The notes under the pieces: model-generated
Told to the model about the DNA's origin: nothing
Seen by the model: the letters and a program-made list of their open reading frames with translations, nothing else
Databases searched by the model: none
Shown here: piece after piece, positions 41,622-52,033 of the stretch
Layout: every line of letters begins with the position of its first letter
Numbering within the stretch: position 1 is the first letter of the stretch
Origin: Saccharothrix longispora
Lineage (GTDB): Bacteria > Actinomycetota > Actinomycetes > Mycobacteriales > Pseudonocardiaceae
DNA: 64,000 nucleotides
Reading direction: 5' to 3'
NCBI RefSeq assembly: GCF_030852425.1
Contig: NZ_NSDM01000003.1
Span: forward strand, 310,001-374,000
Position numbers and translations under genes: made by a program

Positions 41622-42440
41622 TCAGCCGAAGGTGTCGGGGTCCGGGCCGGTGCGCTCGCCGCGGTCCAGGGTGGAGATCCGCTCCACGTCGTCGTCGTCC
41701 AGTTCGAAGTCGAACAGGGCGAAGTTCTCCGCGATGCGGCTCGGCGTGACCGACTTGGGGATCACGACGTTGCCGAGCTGCACGTGCCACCGCAGGACCA
41801 CCTGCGCGGGCGTCCTGCCGTGCTTCCCGGCGATGGAGGTGATCACCTGCTCGCCCAGCAGGCCGCCGCCCCTGGCGAGCGGGCTCCACGCCTCGGTGGC
41901 GATGCCGTGCTCGGCGTGGAACGCGCGCAGCCCGGTCTGCTGGAGGTAGGGGTGCAGCTCCACCTGGTTCACCGCGGGCACCTGGCCGGTGGCCTCGACG
42001 ATCCGCTCCAGGTGGGCGGGCTGGAAGTTGGACACGCCGATCGCGCGCACCCGGCCGTCGGCGAGCAGCGTGCCCAGCGCGCGCCAGCTGTCGACGTAGC
42101 GGTCCTGCTCGGGCGCGGGCCAGTGCACGAGGTACAGGTCCACCCGCTCAAGGCCGAGTTCGCGGGCACTGGCGTCGAACGCGCGCAGCGCCTCGTCGTA
42201 GCCCTGCTCGGAGTTCCACAGCTTGGTGGTGACGAACAGCTCGTCGGCGGGGATGCCCGAGTCGGCCAGGGCACGGCCGACCGGCGCCTCGTTGCCGTAG
42301 GCCGCGGCGGTGTCGATGCTGCGGTAGCCGACCCGCAGGGCCTCGGTGACCGCCGCGTGGGTGTCCTCAGTGGACACCTGGAAGACGCCGAAGCCGAGCT
42401 GCGGCATCCCGACGCCGTTGTTCAGGGTGATGGTCCTCAT
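41622..42440 (-). CDS. Aldo/keto reductase
   Basis: The 272-residue protein has the AKR TIM-barrel signatures: LGFGVFQVSTEDTHAAVTEA, the catalytic Asp/Tyr region YRSIDTAAAYGNE, catalytic lysine in VTTKLWN, histidine in YLVHWPAPE, and NADPH-binding VIPKSVTPSRI. It resembles 2,5-diketo-gluconate reductase-type AKRs that reduce diverse carbonyls. A clear ATG lies at 42440. It converges with the DUF2087 gene. Confidence 0.92.
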   Translation of the reverse strand: MRTITLNNGVGMPQLGFGVFQVSTEDTHAAVTEALRVGYRSIDTAAAYGNEAPVGRALADSGIPADELFVTTKLWNSEQGYDEALRAFDASARELGLERVDLYLVHWPAPEQDRYVDSWRALGTLLADGRVRAIGVSNFQPAHLERIVEATGQVPAVNQVELHPYLQQTGLRAFHAEHGIATEAWSPLARGGGLLGEQVITSIAGKHGRTPAQVVLRWHVQLGNVVIPKSVTPSRIAENFALFDFELDDDDVERISTLDRGERTGPDPDTFG

Positions 42441-42656
42441 GCCGCACCATGATGCCCGCTGCCGACCGTTCCCACGTGGTGGACGGCGTCGACCCCGACC
42501 GCGACGGCGGTCGACCCGCCGCACCACCTGTGGCTCGGGGCGCCCTCGCCGATCGATCCGGTCACGCACCGCGTTCACCTGCGCCGATGCCGACACCTGC
42601 GGGTGCTGTCCGAGAACCCGGTGGTTACCGCCGCTTCTCCCGGGTAGGCCAAGCGC

Positions 42657-43586
<930 letters not shown>

Positions 43587-43631
43587 CACCCCACCCACGA
43601 CCACTCCGGACTGGAACGAAAGGGGAACTCC

Positions 43632-45245
43632 GTGCGCGTGCTCGGCATCAACGCGGTCTTCCACGACCCCGCCGCGGCCCTCGTGGTCGACGGGAAGGTG
43701 GTCGCCGCCGCGGAGGAGGAGCGGTTCTCACGGCGGAAGCACGGCAAGCGGCCCGTGCCGTTCTCCGCCTGGGAGCAGCCCGAACAGGCCGCCCGCTGGT
43801 GCCTGGAGCGCGCCGGCCTCACGCCGGCGGACCTGGACGCGGTGGCGTACTCGTACGACCCGGACCTGGTGGAGCCGAGCGACGTGCCGTGGGAGGACCT
43901 GCGCACCGAGTACGCCCGCCGCGCGCCGCGCTTCCTGGCCACCGCGCTGCCCGGCCTGGACCCGGCGATCGTGCGGTTCGTGCCGCACCACGTGGCGCAC
44001 GCCGCGTCGGCGGCGCTGGCCGCGCCGTTCGCGGGCGACTGCGCGGTGCTGGTCAACGACGGTCGCGGCGAGTGCCGCTCGCACCTGGCGGGCAGCTACC
44101 GGGAGCACCGGTTGGAGACGCTGGCCGCCCAGCACCTGCCGCACTCGCTGGGCCTGTTCTACGAGGACCTGACCGAACACCTGGGGTTCCTGCGCTCCAG
44201 CGACGAGTACAAGGTGATGGCGCTGGCCTCCTACGCCAAGCCCGCGCACCTCGACCTGCTGCGCGAGCACGTGTACGCCACGGACGACGGCGGGTTCGCG
44301 GTGATGCCGCTGAACTGGTCCACGCTGGCCAAGAAGCGCGAGCCGCACGAGGAGATGACCCGCGAGCACGCCGAGCTGGCGGCCAGCGTGCAGGTGCGGG
44401 TCGAGGAGGTGCTGCTCGACCTGGTGCGCTGGCTGCACGAGCGCACCGGGCAGAAGCGGCTGGCGATGGCGGGCGGCGTGGCGCTGAACTGCGTGGCCAA
44501 CACCCGCATCTTCGCCGAGGGGCCGTTCGACGAGGTGTGGGTGCAGCCCGCGGCGGGCGACTCGGGCACGGCGCTGGGCGCGGCCCTGTCGGTCGCGGCC
44601 GACTCCGGCGAGCCGGCCGCCCCGATGCCCGGCGCGGACCTGGGCCGGTCGTGGACCGACGACGAGATCCGCGAGTACCTGGACAACGCCAAGATCACCT
44701 ACGAGGAGCCGGAGGACGTGGCGGTCGCCGCGGCCGAGGCGCTGGCCGACGACCAGGTGGTCGCCTGGTTCCAGGGGCGCAGCGAGTACGGGCCGCGCGC
44801 GCTGGGCCGCCGGTCGCTGCTCGCGCACCCCGGCCGGGCCGAGAACCTGGCCCGCCTCAACGAGGTCAAGGGCCGCGAGCAGTTCCGGCCCATCGCGCCG
44901 ATGGTGCTCGCCGACCGGGCGGAGGAGCTGTTCTCGCGCGGGCCGTTCCCCAGCCCCTACATGTTGTTCGTGCACGACGTGGCGGAGGAGTGGAAGCACC
45001 GCATCCCGGCCGTGGTGCACGTGGACGGCACGGCGCGCGTGCAGACCGTGGACCCGGCGACCGAGCCGCTGATGGCGCGCGTGCTCACCGAGTTCGACCG
45101 GCGCACCGGCGTGCCCGTGGTGGTGAACACCAGCCTGAACACGGCGGGGCGGCCGATGGTCGACGACCCGCGCGACGCGCTGGAGTGCTTCGGTTCGGCG
45201 CCGGTCGACCTGCTGGCCATCGGACCGTTCGTGGTGCGGCGATGA
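43632..45245 (+). CDS. O-carbamoyltransferase, NodU/CmcH family
   Basis: The 537-residue protein has the N-terminal Kae1-like domain with metal-binding HHVAHAASAALAAPF and GINAVFHDPAAALV. Its C-terminal YrdC-like domain carries WFQGRSEYGPRALGRRSLLA. The family moves a carbamoyl group from carbamoyl phosphate via carbamoyl-AMP to a hydroxyl of a sugar or antibiotic. Between nucleotide-sugar and glycosyltransferase genes, a sugar acceptor is likely. GTG start at 43632 with GAAAGGGG upstream. Overlaps the next gene as ATGA. Confidence 0.93.
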   Translation: MRVLGINAVFHDPAAALVVDGKVVAAAEEERFSRRKHGKRPVPFSAWEQPEQAARWCLERAGLTPADLDAVAYSYDPDLVEPSDVPWEDLRTEYARRAPRFLATALPGLDPAIVRFVPHHVAHAASAALAAPFAGDCAVLVNDGRGECRSHLAGSYREHRLETLAAQHLPHSLGLFYEDLTEHLGFLRSSDEYKVMALASYAKPAHLDLLREHVYATDDGGFAVMPLNWSTLAKKREPHEEMTREHAELAASVQVRVEEVLLDLVRWLHERTGQKRLAMAGGVALNCVANTRIFAEGPFDEVWVQPAAGDSGTALGAALSVAADSGEPAAPMPGADLGRSWTDDEIREYLDNAKITYEEPEDVAVAAAEALADDQVVAWFQGRSEYGPRALGRRSLLAHPGRAENLARLNEVKGREQFRPIAPMVLADRAEELFSRGPFPSPYMLFVHDVAEEWKHRIPAVVHVDGTARVQTVDPATEPLMARVLTEFDRRTGVPVVVNTSLNTAGRPMVDDPRDALECFGSAPVDLLAIGPFVVRR

Positions 45246-46246
45246 GCGTCGACTACGCGGTCGTCATCCCGACGATGGGCCGGGCGAGCCTGACCAGGGT
45301 GCTGGACGCGCTGGAGCACGGCTCGGGCCCGCCGCCGCGCGAGGTGATCGTGGTGGACGACCGGCCCGAACCGGGTCCGCTGCCGCCCACGCACGGCGCC
45401 CGGCTGCTGCGCACCGGCGGACGCGGCCCGGCCGCCGCCCGCAACGCCGGCTGGCGCGCCGCGTGCTGCGAGTGGGTGGCGTTCCTGGACGACGACGTGC
45501 TGCCCGCCCGCGACTGGAAGGCCCGCCTGGTCGCCGACCTGGAGGACCTGGGGCTCGACGTAGGGGCGTCGCAGGCGCGGATCAGCGTGCCGCTGCCCGA
45601 GGACCGCAGGCCCACCGACTGGGAGCGCGGCACGGCCGGGCTGGCCACGGCGCGCTGGATCACCGCGGACATGGCCTACCGGAGGGCGGCGCTCACCCAC
45701 GCGGGCGGCTTCGACGAGCGGTTCCCGCGCGCCTACCGGGAGGACGCCGAACTGGCGCTGCGCGTGCAGCGGCACGGCTACCGGATCGTCACCGGCGAGC
45801 GGGTCACCGTGCACCCGGTGCGCGAGTCGGACTTCCTGGCCAGCCTGCGCCAGCAGCGCGGCAACGCCGACGACGCCCTGATGCGGCGGCTGCTCGGCCC
45901 CGGCTGGCGGGAGGGCATCGGCGGTGCGCCCGGGCTGCTGCGCCGACACGCGGTGACCACCGGCGCGGGGCTGCTGGCCGTCCTGTGCGGGCTGCTCGGG
46001 AAGCGCGTGGTCGCCGCCGTGCTGGGCACGGCGTGGGCGGGGCTGACCGCGAAGTTCGCCGTCGAGCGCATCGCGCCCGGTCCGCGCACCGCCGACGAGG
46101 TGGCCCGGATGGTCGTGACGAGCGCGGCCATCCCGCCCGCCGCCTGCCTGCACCGGGTGCGGGGCGAGGTGCGGCACCGCGGCGCCGCACCCGTGCGGCC
46201 GGACCCACTGGCGGCCGTCGCCCGGTCCAAGGCGGTGTCGCGGTGA
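45242..46246 (+). CDS. Family 2 glycosyltransferase with C-terminal membrane region
   Basis: The 334-residue protein has the GT-A nucleotide-sugar fold: YAVVIPTMGRASLTRVLDAL, VIVVDDRPE, the DDD motif in VAFLDDDVLPA, and the acceptor-site EDAELALRV. Hydrophobic stretches around residues 235-265 (LLAVLCGLLGKRVVAAVLG) suggest membrane association. Likely adds a sugar to a lipid-linked or surface acceptor. Starts inside the previous stop (ATGA) and overlaps the next gene as GTGA. Confidence 0.9.
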   Translation: MSVDYAVVIPTMGRASLTRVLDALEHGSGPPPREVIVVDDRPEPGPLPPTHGARLLRTGGRGPAAARNAGWRAACCEWVAFLDDDVLPARDWKARLVADLEDLGLDVGASQARISVPLPEDRRPTDWERGTAGLATARWITADMAYRRAALTHAGGFDERFPRAYREDAELALRVQRHGYRIVTGERVTVHPVRESDFLASLRQQRGNADDALMRRLLGPGWREGIGGAPGLLRRHAVTTGAGLLAVLCGLLGKRVVAAVLGTAWAGLTAKFAVERIAPGPRTADEVARMVVTSAAIPPAACLHRVRGEVRHRGAAPVRPDPLAAVARSKAVSR

Positions 46247-47133
46247 GGATCCTCGTGCTGCGCGCCCTCGGCCTCGGCGACCTGCTGACGGCCGTGCCGG
46301 CGCTGCGCGGGCTGCGGCGGGCGCACCCCGACGCGGAGATCACGCTGGCCGCGCCGGGGTGGCTCGCGGAGGCCGTGGCCCGGATCGACGCGGTCGACGC
46401 GCTGCTGCCGACCGAGGGGCTCGTGCCGATCGACTACGAGTCGCCCGACCTGGCCGTGAACCTGCACGGGCGCGGGCCGCAGAGCACGGAGCTGCTGCGC
46501 GCGACCCGCCCCGAGCGGCTCATCACGCACGGCGCGCACGTGCCGTGGGCCGAGCGGCAGCACGAGGTGGTGCGGTGGTGCCGGCTGCTCGCCCAGTTCG
46601 ACATCCCGTGCGACCCCGACGACCTGCACCTGCCCCCGCGCCCGCGCAACGGGGCGATCGTCGTGCACCCCGGCGCGTCGCACGGGTCGCGCCGGTGGCC
46701 CGCCGCCCGGTACGCGGCCGTCGTCCGGGAGCTGGGGCCGGGCGTCGTGGTGACCGGCAGTCCGGCCGAGGCCGCCCTGGTGCGGGCGGTGGGCCGGGGG
46801 CACAGCCGGATCGGCGACCTCGGCGGCCTGCTGGACCTCGTGGCGGGCGCGAAGCTCGTGGTGTGCGGCGACACGGGCGTGGCGCACGTCGCCACCGCCT
46901 ACCGCACGCCGTCGGTCGTGCTGTTCGGACCCGTGCCGCCCGCCCTGTGGGGGCCGCGGTCGGGGCCGCACCGCGTGCTGTGGCGCGGCACGACCGGTGA
47001 CACGTTCGCCGACCGGCCCGACCCCGGGCTGCTGAAGATCGGCGTGGGAGACGTCCTGTCCGCCGCACACGCACTGCTGGGAGGTGGACCGTGGCCAGGA
47101 TCGGAGTCATCGGCGCGGGCTATGTCGGGTTGA
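46243..47133 (+). CDS. Family 9 glycosyltransferase (heptosyltransferase-like)
   Basis: The 296-residue GT-B protein has ILVLRALGLGDLLTAVPALR at the N-terminus, VVHPGASHGSRRWP in the donor domain and VVCGDTGVAHVATAYRTPSV before FGPVPP. GT9 enzymes commonly use ADP-heptose. The HldE/GmhA/GmhB pathway is encoded 11 kb away and gives a plausible donor. Its 3' end overlaps the UDP-glucose dehydrogenase gene by 43 bases. Confidence 0.9.
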   Translation: MRILVLRALGLGDLLTAVPALRGLRRAHPDAEITLAAPGWLAEAVARIDAVDALLPTEGLVPIDYESPDLAVNLHGRGPQSTELLRATRPERLITHGAHVPWAERQHEVVRWCRLLAQFDIPCDPDDLHLPPRPRNGAIVVHPGASHGSRRWPAARYAAVVRELGPGVVVTGSPAEAALVRAVGRGHSRIGDLGGLLDLVAGAKLVVCGDTGVAHVATAYRTPSVVLFGPVPPALWGPRSGPHRVLWRGTTGDTFADRPDPGLLKIGVGDVLSAAHALLGGGPWPGSESSARAMSG

Positions 47134-48374
47134 CCACGGCGACCTGCTTCGCCCGGCTCGGGCACACCGTGGTGTGCGCCGACGTGGACGAGGCGAAGGT
47201 GTCGGCGTTGTCGCGGGCCACGGTCGGCGCGCACGAGCCCCGGTTGGCCGAGCTGGTCGCCGAGGGGCTGGGCTCGGGGCGGCTGCGGTTCGTGCTCGGC
47301 AACCGGGCCGCGCTGGCCGACGTGGACTTCGTGTTCGTGTGCGTGCCCACGCCCACCGGGCCGGACGGGGCGGCCGACCTGACGTTCGTGGACGCCGTCC
47401 TCGACGAGGCGCGCGGCGTCGTCGGGCCCGACTGCGTGATCGTGATCAAGTCGACCGTGCCCGCCGGGACCACCGGGCGGGTGGCGGCGGTGATCGACCG
47501 GCCAGTGGTGGCCAACCCGGAGTTCCTGCGCGAGGGGCACGCCGTGGACGACTTCCTGCGCCCGCAGCGGGTCGTGGTCGGCGCGCCGGGTCCGCGCGGG
47601 GCGGCGGGGCGCGAGGCGGCGGTGCGGGTGGCCGAGCTGTACGCGGGGACCGGTGCGCCGGCGATCGTGACCGACAGCGCGAGCGCCGAGCTGGTGAAGT
47701 ACGCCAGCAACTGCTTCCTGGCGATGAAGCTGTCGTACGTGAACAGCCTGGCCGAGCTGTGCGAACGCGTCGGCGCGGACGTCTCCGACGTGACCGAGGG
47801 CATGTCGCTCGACGACCGGATCGGCGGCGCGTTCCTGTCCCCCGGTCCGGGCTGGGGCGGTTCGTGCTTCCCGAAGGACACCCGTGCCCTGCTGTCCACC
47901 GCGGAGTCGCTGGACGTCGACTTCCCCCTGCTGCGCGCCACCATCGACACCAACCACGCCCAGGCGCACCGCGTGGTCGGGCTGGTGCGCGACGCGGTCG
48001 GTCCGCTGCGCGGCGCCAGGTTGGCCCTCCTCGGCCTGACGTTCAAGGCGGGCACGGACGACCTGCGCGACTCCCCCGCCCTGGCCACCGCCACCCTCCT
48101 CGCCGCGGAGGGGGCCGTCCTCACGGGCTACGACCCGTGCGTGTCGGCGGACTGCGGCCCGGTGCGCGTGCTGCCCTCGGCCGAGGCGGCCGCCCGGGAC
48201 GCCGACGGCCTGGTCATCCTGACCGAGTGGCCGGAGTTCGCCGACCTGGACTGGGAGGTCATGGCGGACGCCATGACCGGGAGGTCCGTCGTGGACACCC
48301 GCAACCTCCTCCCGCCCGCCAAGGTGACCGAAGCGGGCTTCCACCTGGTCCCCCTGGGCCGCCCCACCCCCTGA
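47091..48374 (+). CDS. ugd: UDP-glucose 6-dehydrogenase
   Basis: The 427-residue protein has NAD motif IGVIGAGYVGLTTATCFARL, KSTVPAGTT, conserved lysine region NCFLAMKLSYVNSLAELC and the catalytic cysteine in WGGSCFPKDTRAL. It oxidises UDP-glucose twice to UDP-glucuronate, the substrate for the decarboxylase at the start of this operon. GGGAGG precedes the GTG at 47091, which justifies the 43-base overlap with the GT9 gene. An inverted-repeat element begins immediately after the stop. Confidence 0.93.
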   Translation: MARIGVIGAGYVGLTTATCFARLGHTVVCADVDEAKVSALSRATVGAHEPRLAELVAEGLGSGRLRFVLGNRAALADVDFVFVCVPTPTGPDGAADLTFVDAVLDEARGVVGPDCVIVIKSTVPAGTTGRVAAVIDRPVVANPEFLREGHAVDDFLRPQRVVVGAPGPRGAAGREAAVRVAELYAGTGAPAIVTDSASAELVKYASNCFLAMKLSYVNSLAELCERVGADVSDVTEGMSLDDRIGGAFLSPGPGWGGSCFPKDTRALLSTAESLDVDFPLLRATIDTNHAQAHRVVGLVRDAVGPLRGARLALLGLTFKAGTDDLRDSPALATATLLAAEGAVLTGYDPCVSADCGPVRVLPSAEAAARDADGLVILTEWPEFADLDWEVMADAMTGRSVVDTRNLLPPAKVTEAGFHLVPLGRPTP

Positions 48375-48524
48375 CCCGGCGAGTCGTAAGCCCGAGCCGG
48401 GCGAGTCGTACGTCGAGGCCTGGCGAGTCGTACGTTCAAACCTGTTGAGTTCTTTACTGGCGAGTGAGGAACACAGGGGTCCCGAACGTACGACTCACCC
48501 GGCTCGGGCTTACGACTCGCCGGG
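48375..48524. repeat. Long inverted-repeat element, copy B
   Basis: Arms 48375-48413 and 48486-48524 are 39 bases with one mismatch and include GAGTCGTAAG and GAGTCGTACGT units. The centre has an inner hairpin, GTTCTTTACT paired with AGTGAGGAAC around GGCG, matching the core of copy A. It begins at the base after the ugd stop and sits between convergent genes, where it may also act as a terminator. Confidence 0.85.
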
Positions 48525-48540
48525 TCGGGGGTGTTCGGGG

Positions 48541-49290
48541 TCAGGTGCGGGGGTCCCAGCGGAAGAGGCGGGTCGAGGCGGCGTAGGCGGCGGCCGTCCA
48601 GAGGGCCAGGGAGAGGACGGCGAGGGTGACCTGCGTGGTCGGGCCTCCCCAGGCCGCGCGGACCAGGAGGCCGATGGCCCCGCCCGGCACGAAGGCGACC
48701 CAGTCGTCCACCTCGCCCGCCGTGGCGACCATGCTGCCGAACACCAGGGCGATGAAGTAGGGGCCCGTGGTGAGCTGGGCCATCTCCGCCGTGGACGTCA
48801 CGCCGCTGGTCAGCACGCCGGCCACGCACGACATCGCCGCGCCGCCGCCGACCGCGAGCAGGAACAGGCCGGGGCGCTCGGGCCACGGCGCGCCCGCCGC
48901 GAAGCTGATGCCCAGCAGCAGGGCGGTCTGCGCCACGGCCAGCAGGACGACCGGCAGCAGGAGCCCGGTGAGCACGACGGCGTCGGACGCGGCGCCGGTG
49001 CGCAGCCGCTTGAGGTACAGGTCCTGTCGGCGGGCGGTCAGGGCAGTGGTCGCCGTGAGGTAGACGGTGAACCCGAGGGTGAACAGCAGCTGGAACGTGA
49101 TGGCCGCCGCCCAGCCGCCGTCGCCGGGGAGCACCAGGGCGAAGTAGACGCCGCCGGCCAGGGGGAGCAGGAACGCCAGGGTGGCGGCGGTGCGGTTGCG
49201 CAGCAGCAGCTTCAGCTCGGCCACGCCCAGTGCGGTGATCGTGCCGAGCGGGGTGATCGTGGCCGGCGGGGAGGTCGCGGTGGGGGTCAT
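48541..49290 (-). CDS. ABC-2 type exporter permease
   Basis: The 249-residue protein has six predicted membrane segments (for example ATLAFLLPLAGGVYFALV and VVLLAVAQTALLLGISFAAG) in the layout of ABC-2 permeases such as those for drug or lipid export. It starts in an ATGA overlap with the ATPase gene. Neighbouring DesK/DesR-like genes on the other strand suggest control by membrane state or by an antibiotic. Confidence 0.9.
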   Translation of the reverse strand: MTPTATSPPATITPLGTITALGVAELKLLLRNRTAATLAFLLPLAGGVYFALVLPGDGGWAAAITFQLLFTLGFTVYLTATTALTARRQDLYLKRLRTGAASDAVVLTGLLLPVVLLAVAQTALLLGISFAAGAPWPERPGLFLLAVGGGAAMSCVAGVLTSGVTSTAEMAQLTTGPYFIALVFGSMVATAGEVDDWVAFVPGGAIGLLVRAAWGGPTTQVTLAVLSLALWTAAAYAASTRLFRWDPRT

Positions 49291-50198
49291 GCCGAGGCTC
49301 CTGCGGTCGTGCGGGCGGTGTGGAAGACGTCCTCGAGGGACGCGTGGTGGGCGCGGATGCGGCCCAGGCGGAGGCCGGTCGACGTCGCCCACGCCAGCAG
49401 CGCGGCCAGGTCGTCCTGGAGTTCCGGGGTGCGCACCTCGACCCGCCCGGACGGCCGGTGCAGCACGTCGCCCGCCAGCATCGGCAGGACGTCCACGTCG
49501 AGGTCGCCGGGCAGGTCGAACGCGATCCGCGCCGGGTGCGCGGCCAACACCTCCTCGACCGTGCCGGACACCGCTACCACGCCCTCGTGCATGATCGCCA
49601 GCCGGTGCGCGAGGGTCTCGGCCTCTTCCAGGTAGTGGGTGGTCAGCACGACCGTCGTGCCGTCGGCGAGCAGCCCGCGCACCACGTCCCACGTGCGCCG
49701 GCGCGACTCCGGGTCCAGGCCCGTGGTGGGCTCGTCGAGGAACAGCAGCTCCGGCCGGCCGAGGACGGCGAGGGCCAGGTCGAGCCTGCGGCGCTCGCCG
49801 CCGGAGAGCTGCTTGACCCGCACGTCGCGCCGGTGCGCCAGGTCGAGGCGCTCCAGCACGTCCTCCCCCGCCCGGCGACCGCTCACCGCACCCCACATCG
49901 CCACCAGCTCGGCCGGGGTCAGGTCGGCCGGGAAGCCGCTGTCCTGGAGCATGATCCCGGTGCGCCGCCGCAGCGCCGCGCGGTCGCGGACCGGGTCGCC
50001 GCCGAGCACCCGCACGGTGCCCGCCGACGGCGCGCGCAGCCCTTCCAGCGCCTCCATGGTCGTGGTCTTGCCCGCCCCGTTGGTGCCGAGGAGCGCGAAC
50101 AGCTCGCCCTGGACGACCTCGAAGTCGACCCCCCGGACGGCTTCGAAGTCGCCGTAGCGGCACCGCAGGCCGGTCACGTCGATCACGGTGTTCCTCAT
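49287..50198 (-). CDS. ABC transporter ATP-binding protein (drug/lipid exporter type)
   Basis: The 303-residue ATPase has Walker A LLGTNGAGKTTTMEAL, Q-loop MLQDSGFP, signature LSGGERRRLDLALAVL, Walker B LLFLDEPTTGLDP and switch histidine TTHYLEEAE. A C-terminal DUF4162-like extension is present, as in daunorubicin-resistance type exporters. It pairs with the downstream permease. It is divergent from the histidine kinase gene about 108 bases away. Confidence 0.92.
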   Translation of the reverse strand: MRNTVIDVTGLRCRYGDFEAVRGVDFEVVQGELFALLGTNGAGKTTTMEALEGLRAPSAGTVRVLGGDPVRDRAALRRRTGIMLQDSGFPADLTPAELVAMWGAVSGRRAGEDVLERLDLAHRRDVRVKQLSGGERRRLDLALAVLGRPELLFLDEPTTGLDPESRRRTWDVVRGLLADGTTVVLTTHYLEEAETLAHRLAIMHEGVVAVSGTVEEVLAAHPARIAFDLPGDLDVDVLPMLAGDVLHRPSGRVEVRTPELQDDLAALLAWATSTGLRLGRIRAHHASLEDVFHTARTTAGASA

Positions 50199-50306
50199 GG
50201 CGACCATGCTCGTCGGCGTCGCCGCCGGCCAGTAGTGCCGCGGCGCACGGACCCCTGTGACAGATGTCAGCAGACAGCCGTGTGCGGCGGCTCGTACATT
50301 CGCACC

Positions 50307-51434
50307 GTGACTGCTCTGCGCCGCCTGCGGCGCTACACGTGGTACTCGGTGGTGGCGGGCGGCGTGCTCGTCGCCCTCGGCACCGGCCTGGACCTCCTCC
50401 AGGGGCGCCACGGCCTGGTCAAGTCCCTGCTGCTGGCGCTGGCCGTGGTGATCGTCGTGGTGCAGCACACCCGCTACCTGCACCAGGCGATGAGCGGCCT
50501 GGGCCGTGGCGAGCCGCGGCTGTGGGAGCACACGGCGACGTTCGCGGTGGCGCTGGCGGCGTGGTCGGTGATGGCGAGCAGCGGCGGGTTCCTCATCGGC
50601 TGGGCCATGCTGCCCGGCCTGGTGATCGCGCACGTCGCGGCGACGCTGCCGGCGCGGACCCGGTGGCCGGTCGTGGTCCTGGCGGGCGTCGCCACGATCG
50701 TCGCGGGCGCGGTGCTCGGCGGCGAGGACCGCACGCCGGCGGTGGTGCTGGCCGTCGTCATGATCGTGACGCTGGTGTTCGCGGACCTGGCGCAGCTGTG
50801 GGTCTGGGACCTGGCGCAGCAGCTGGAGCAGGCGAGGCGGACGGCCGAGGCGCTGGCGGTGGCCGAGGAGCGGCTGCGGTTCGCCGCCGACCTGCACGAC
50901 ATCCAGGGCCACCACCTCCAGGCCATCGCGCTGAAGGGCGAGCTGGCGCAGCGGCTCGTCGGCCGCGACGACGACCTTGCGCGGCAGCACGCGGGCGAGG
51001 TGGCGGAGCTGGCGCGCACGGCGCTGCGCGAGACGCGCGACGTGGTGCAGGGTTACCGGCGGGCCAGCCTCGGGTTGGAGATCGCGAACGCGGTGGGCGT
51101 GCTGCGCGCGGCGGGCATCGAGACGGCCGTGGACGGCAACGCGGCCGACGTGCCGCCGCCGCTCCAGCCGCTGTTCGGCGCGCTGGTGCGGGAGGGCACG
51201 ACGAACGTGCTGCGGCACAGCCGGGCCCGGCGCTGCGACGTGGCGATCACCGTGGAGGACGGCCGGACGCGCGTGCGGGTGCGCAACGACGGGGTGCGGC
51301 CGGACGAGGTGGGCGAGCCGGGCGCCGGGCTGGCGGGCCTGCGGGAGCGGTTCGCGGCGGTCGGCGGTCGGGTCGAGGCCGACAGCGCCGGCGACGCGTT
51401 CGAGCTGGTCGGCACAGCGGGGGTCGGCCGGTGA
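50307..51434 (+). CDS. DesK-type sensor histidine kinase
   Basis: The 375-residue protein has about five membrane segments (1-185), a HisKA_3 region with the phospho-accepting histidine in AADLHDIQGHHLQAIALKGE, and an ATPase domain (LVREGTTNVLRHSRARRCDV, GAGLAGLRERFAAVGG). The GTG at 50307 fits the first membrane helix. Its stop overlaps the response regulator start as GTGA. Together with the divergent ABC exporter it looks like a stress-sensing and export module. Confidence 0.92.
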   Translation: MTALRRLRRYTWYSVVAGGVLVALGTGLDLLQGRHGLVKSLLLALAVVIVVVQHTRYLHQAMSGLGRGEPRLWEHTATFAVALAAWSVMASSGGFLIGWAMLPGLVIAHVAATLPARTRWPVVVLAGVATIVAGAVLGGEDRTPAVVLAVVMIVTLVFADLAQLWVWDLAQQLEQARRTAEALAVAEERLRFAADLHDIQGHHLQAIALKGELAQRLVGRDDDLARQHAGEVAELARTALRETRDVVQGYRRASLGLEIANAVGVLRAAGIETAVDGNAADVPPPLQPLFGALVREGTTNVLRHSRARRCDVAITVEDGRTRVRVRNDGVRPDEVGEPGAGLAGLRERFAAVGGRVEADSAGDAFELVGTAGVGR

Positions 51435-52033
51435 TCCGGGTGGTGCTCGCCGACGACGAGGACCTGATCCGGGGCGCGCTGGCCGCGCTGCTGGAGCTGG
51501 AGGACGACATCGCGGTCGTGGCGCAGGCCAGCGACGGGGAGGCGGCGGTGGCGGCGGTGCGCGAGCACCGGCCGGACATCGCGGTGCTCGACCTGGAGAT
51601 GCCCCGCCTGGACGGGGTGCTGGCCGCCGAGGCGGTGCGGTCGCTGGACGGCGTGGCGGTGGTGATCGTGACCCGGCACGCCCGGCCGGGTGTGCTGCGG
51701 CGGGCGTTGAGCGCGGGTGTGCGTGGGTTCGTGCCGAAGACGACGCCCGCCGCGCAGCTCGCGTCGATCCTGCGGGACGTGCACGCGGGTCGCCGGTACG
51801 TGGACTCCGAGATCGCCGCCGCCGCGCTGACCGAGGGCACGTGCCCGCTCACCGCGCGCGAGCTGGACGTGCTGCGGCACGCGCTGGGCGGCGGCACGGT
51901 CGCGGCCATCGCCGCCGAGGCGCACCTGGCGTCCGGGACGGTGCGCAACTACCTGTCGTCGGCGATGACGAAGCTGGGCGTGAGCACCCGCTACGAGGCG
52001 GCCCGGCTGGCCTGGGACGAGGGCTGGATCTAG
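51431..52033 (+). CDS. NarL/DesR-type response regulator
   Basis: The 200-residue protein has a receiver domain (VVLADDEDLIRGALAALLE, phosphorylation aspartate in VLDLEMPRLDG, lysine in FVPKTTP) and a LuxR-type HTH (LTARELDVLRHALGGGTVAA, ASGTVRNYLSSAMTKL). It is the partner of the preceding kinase and likely regulates the divergent ABC exporter. Its stop overlaps that of the convergent aldehyde dehydrogenase within CTAG. Confidence 0.93.
   Translation: MIRVVLADDEDLIRGALAALLELEDDIAVVAQASDGEAAVAAVREHRPDIAVLDLEMPRLDGVLAAEAVRSLDGVAVVIVTRHARPGVLRRALSAGVRGFVPKTTPAAQLASILRDVHAGRRYVDSEIAAAALTEGTCPLTARELDVLRHALGGGTVAAIAAEAHLASGTVRNYLSSAMTKLGVSTRYEAARLAWDEGWI

Noticed and set aside
42441..42656. GC3-rich open frame in the gap before the UXS-like gene
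   Set aside because: The frame opens right after a TGA, has no ATG/GTG start with an RBS and shows no recognisable domain. It might be a remnant, but it is not supportable.
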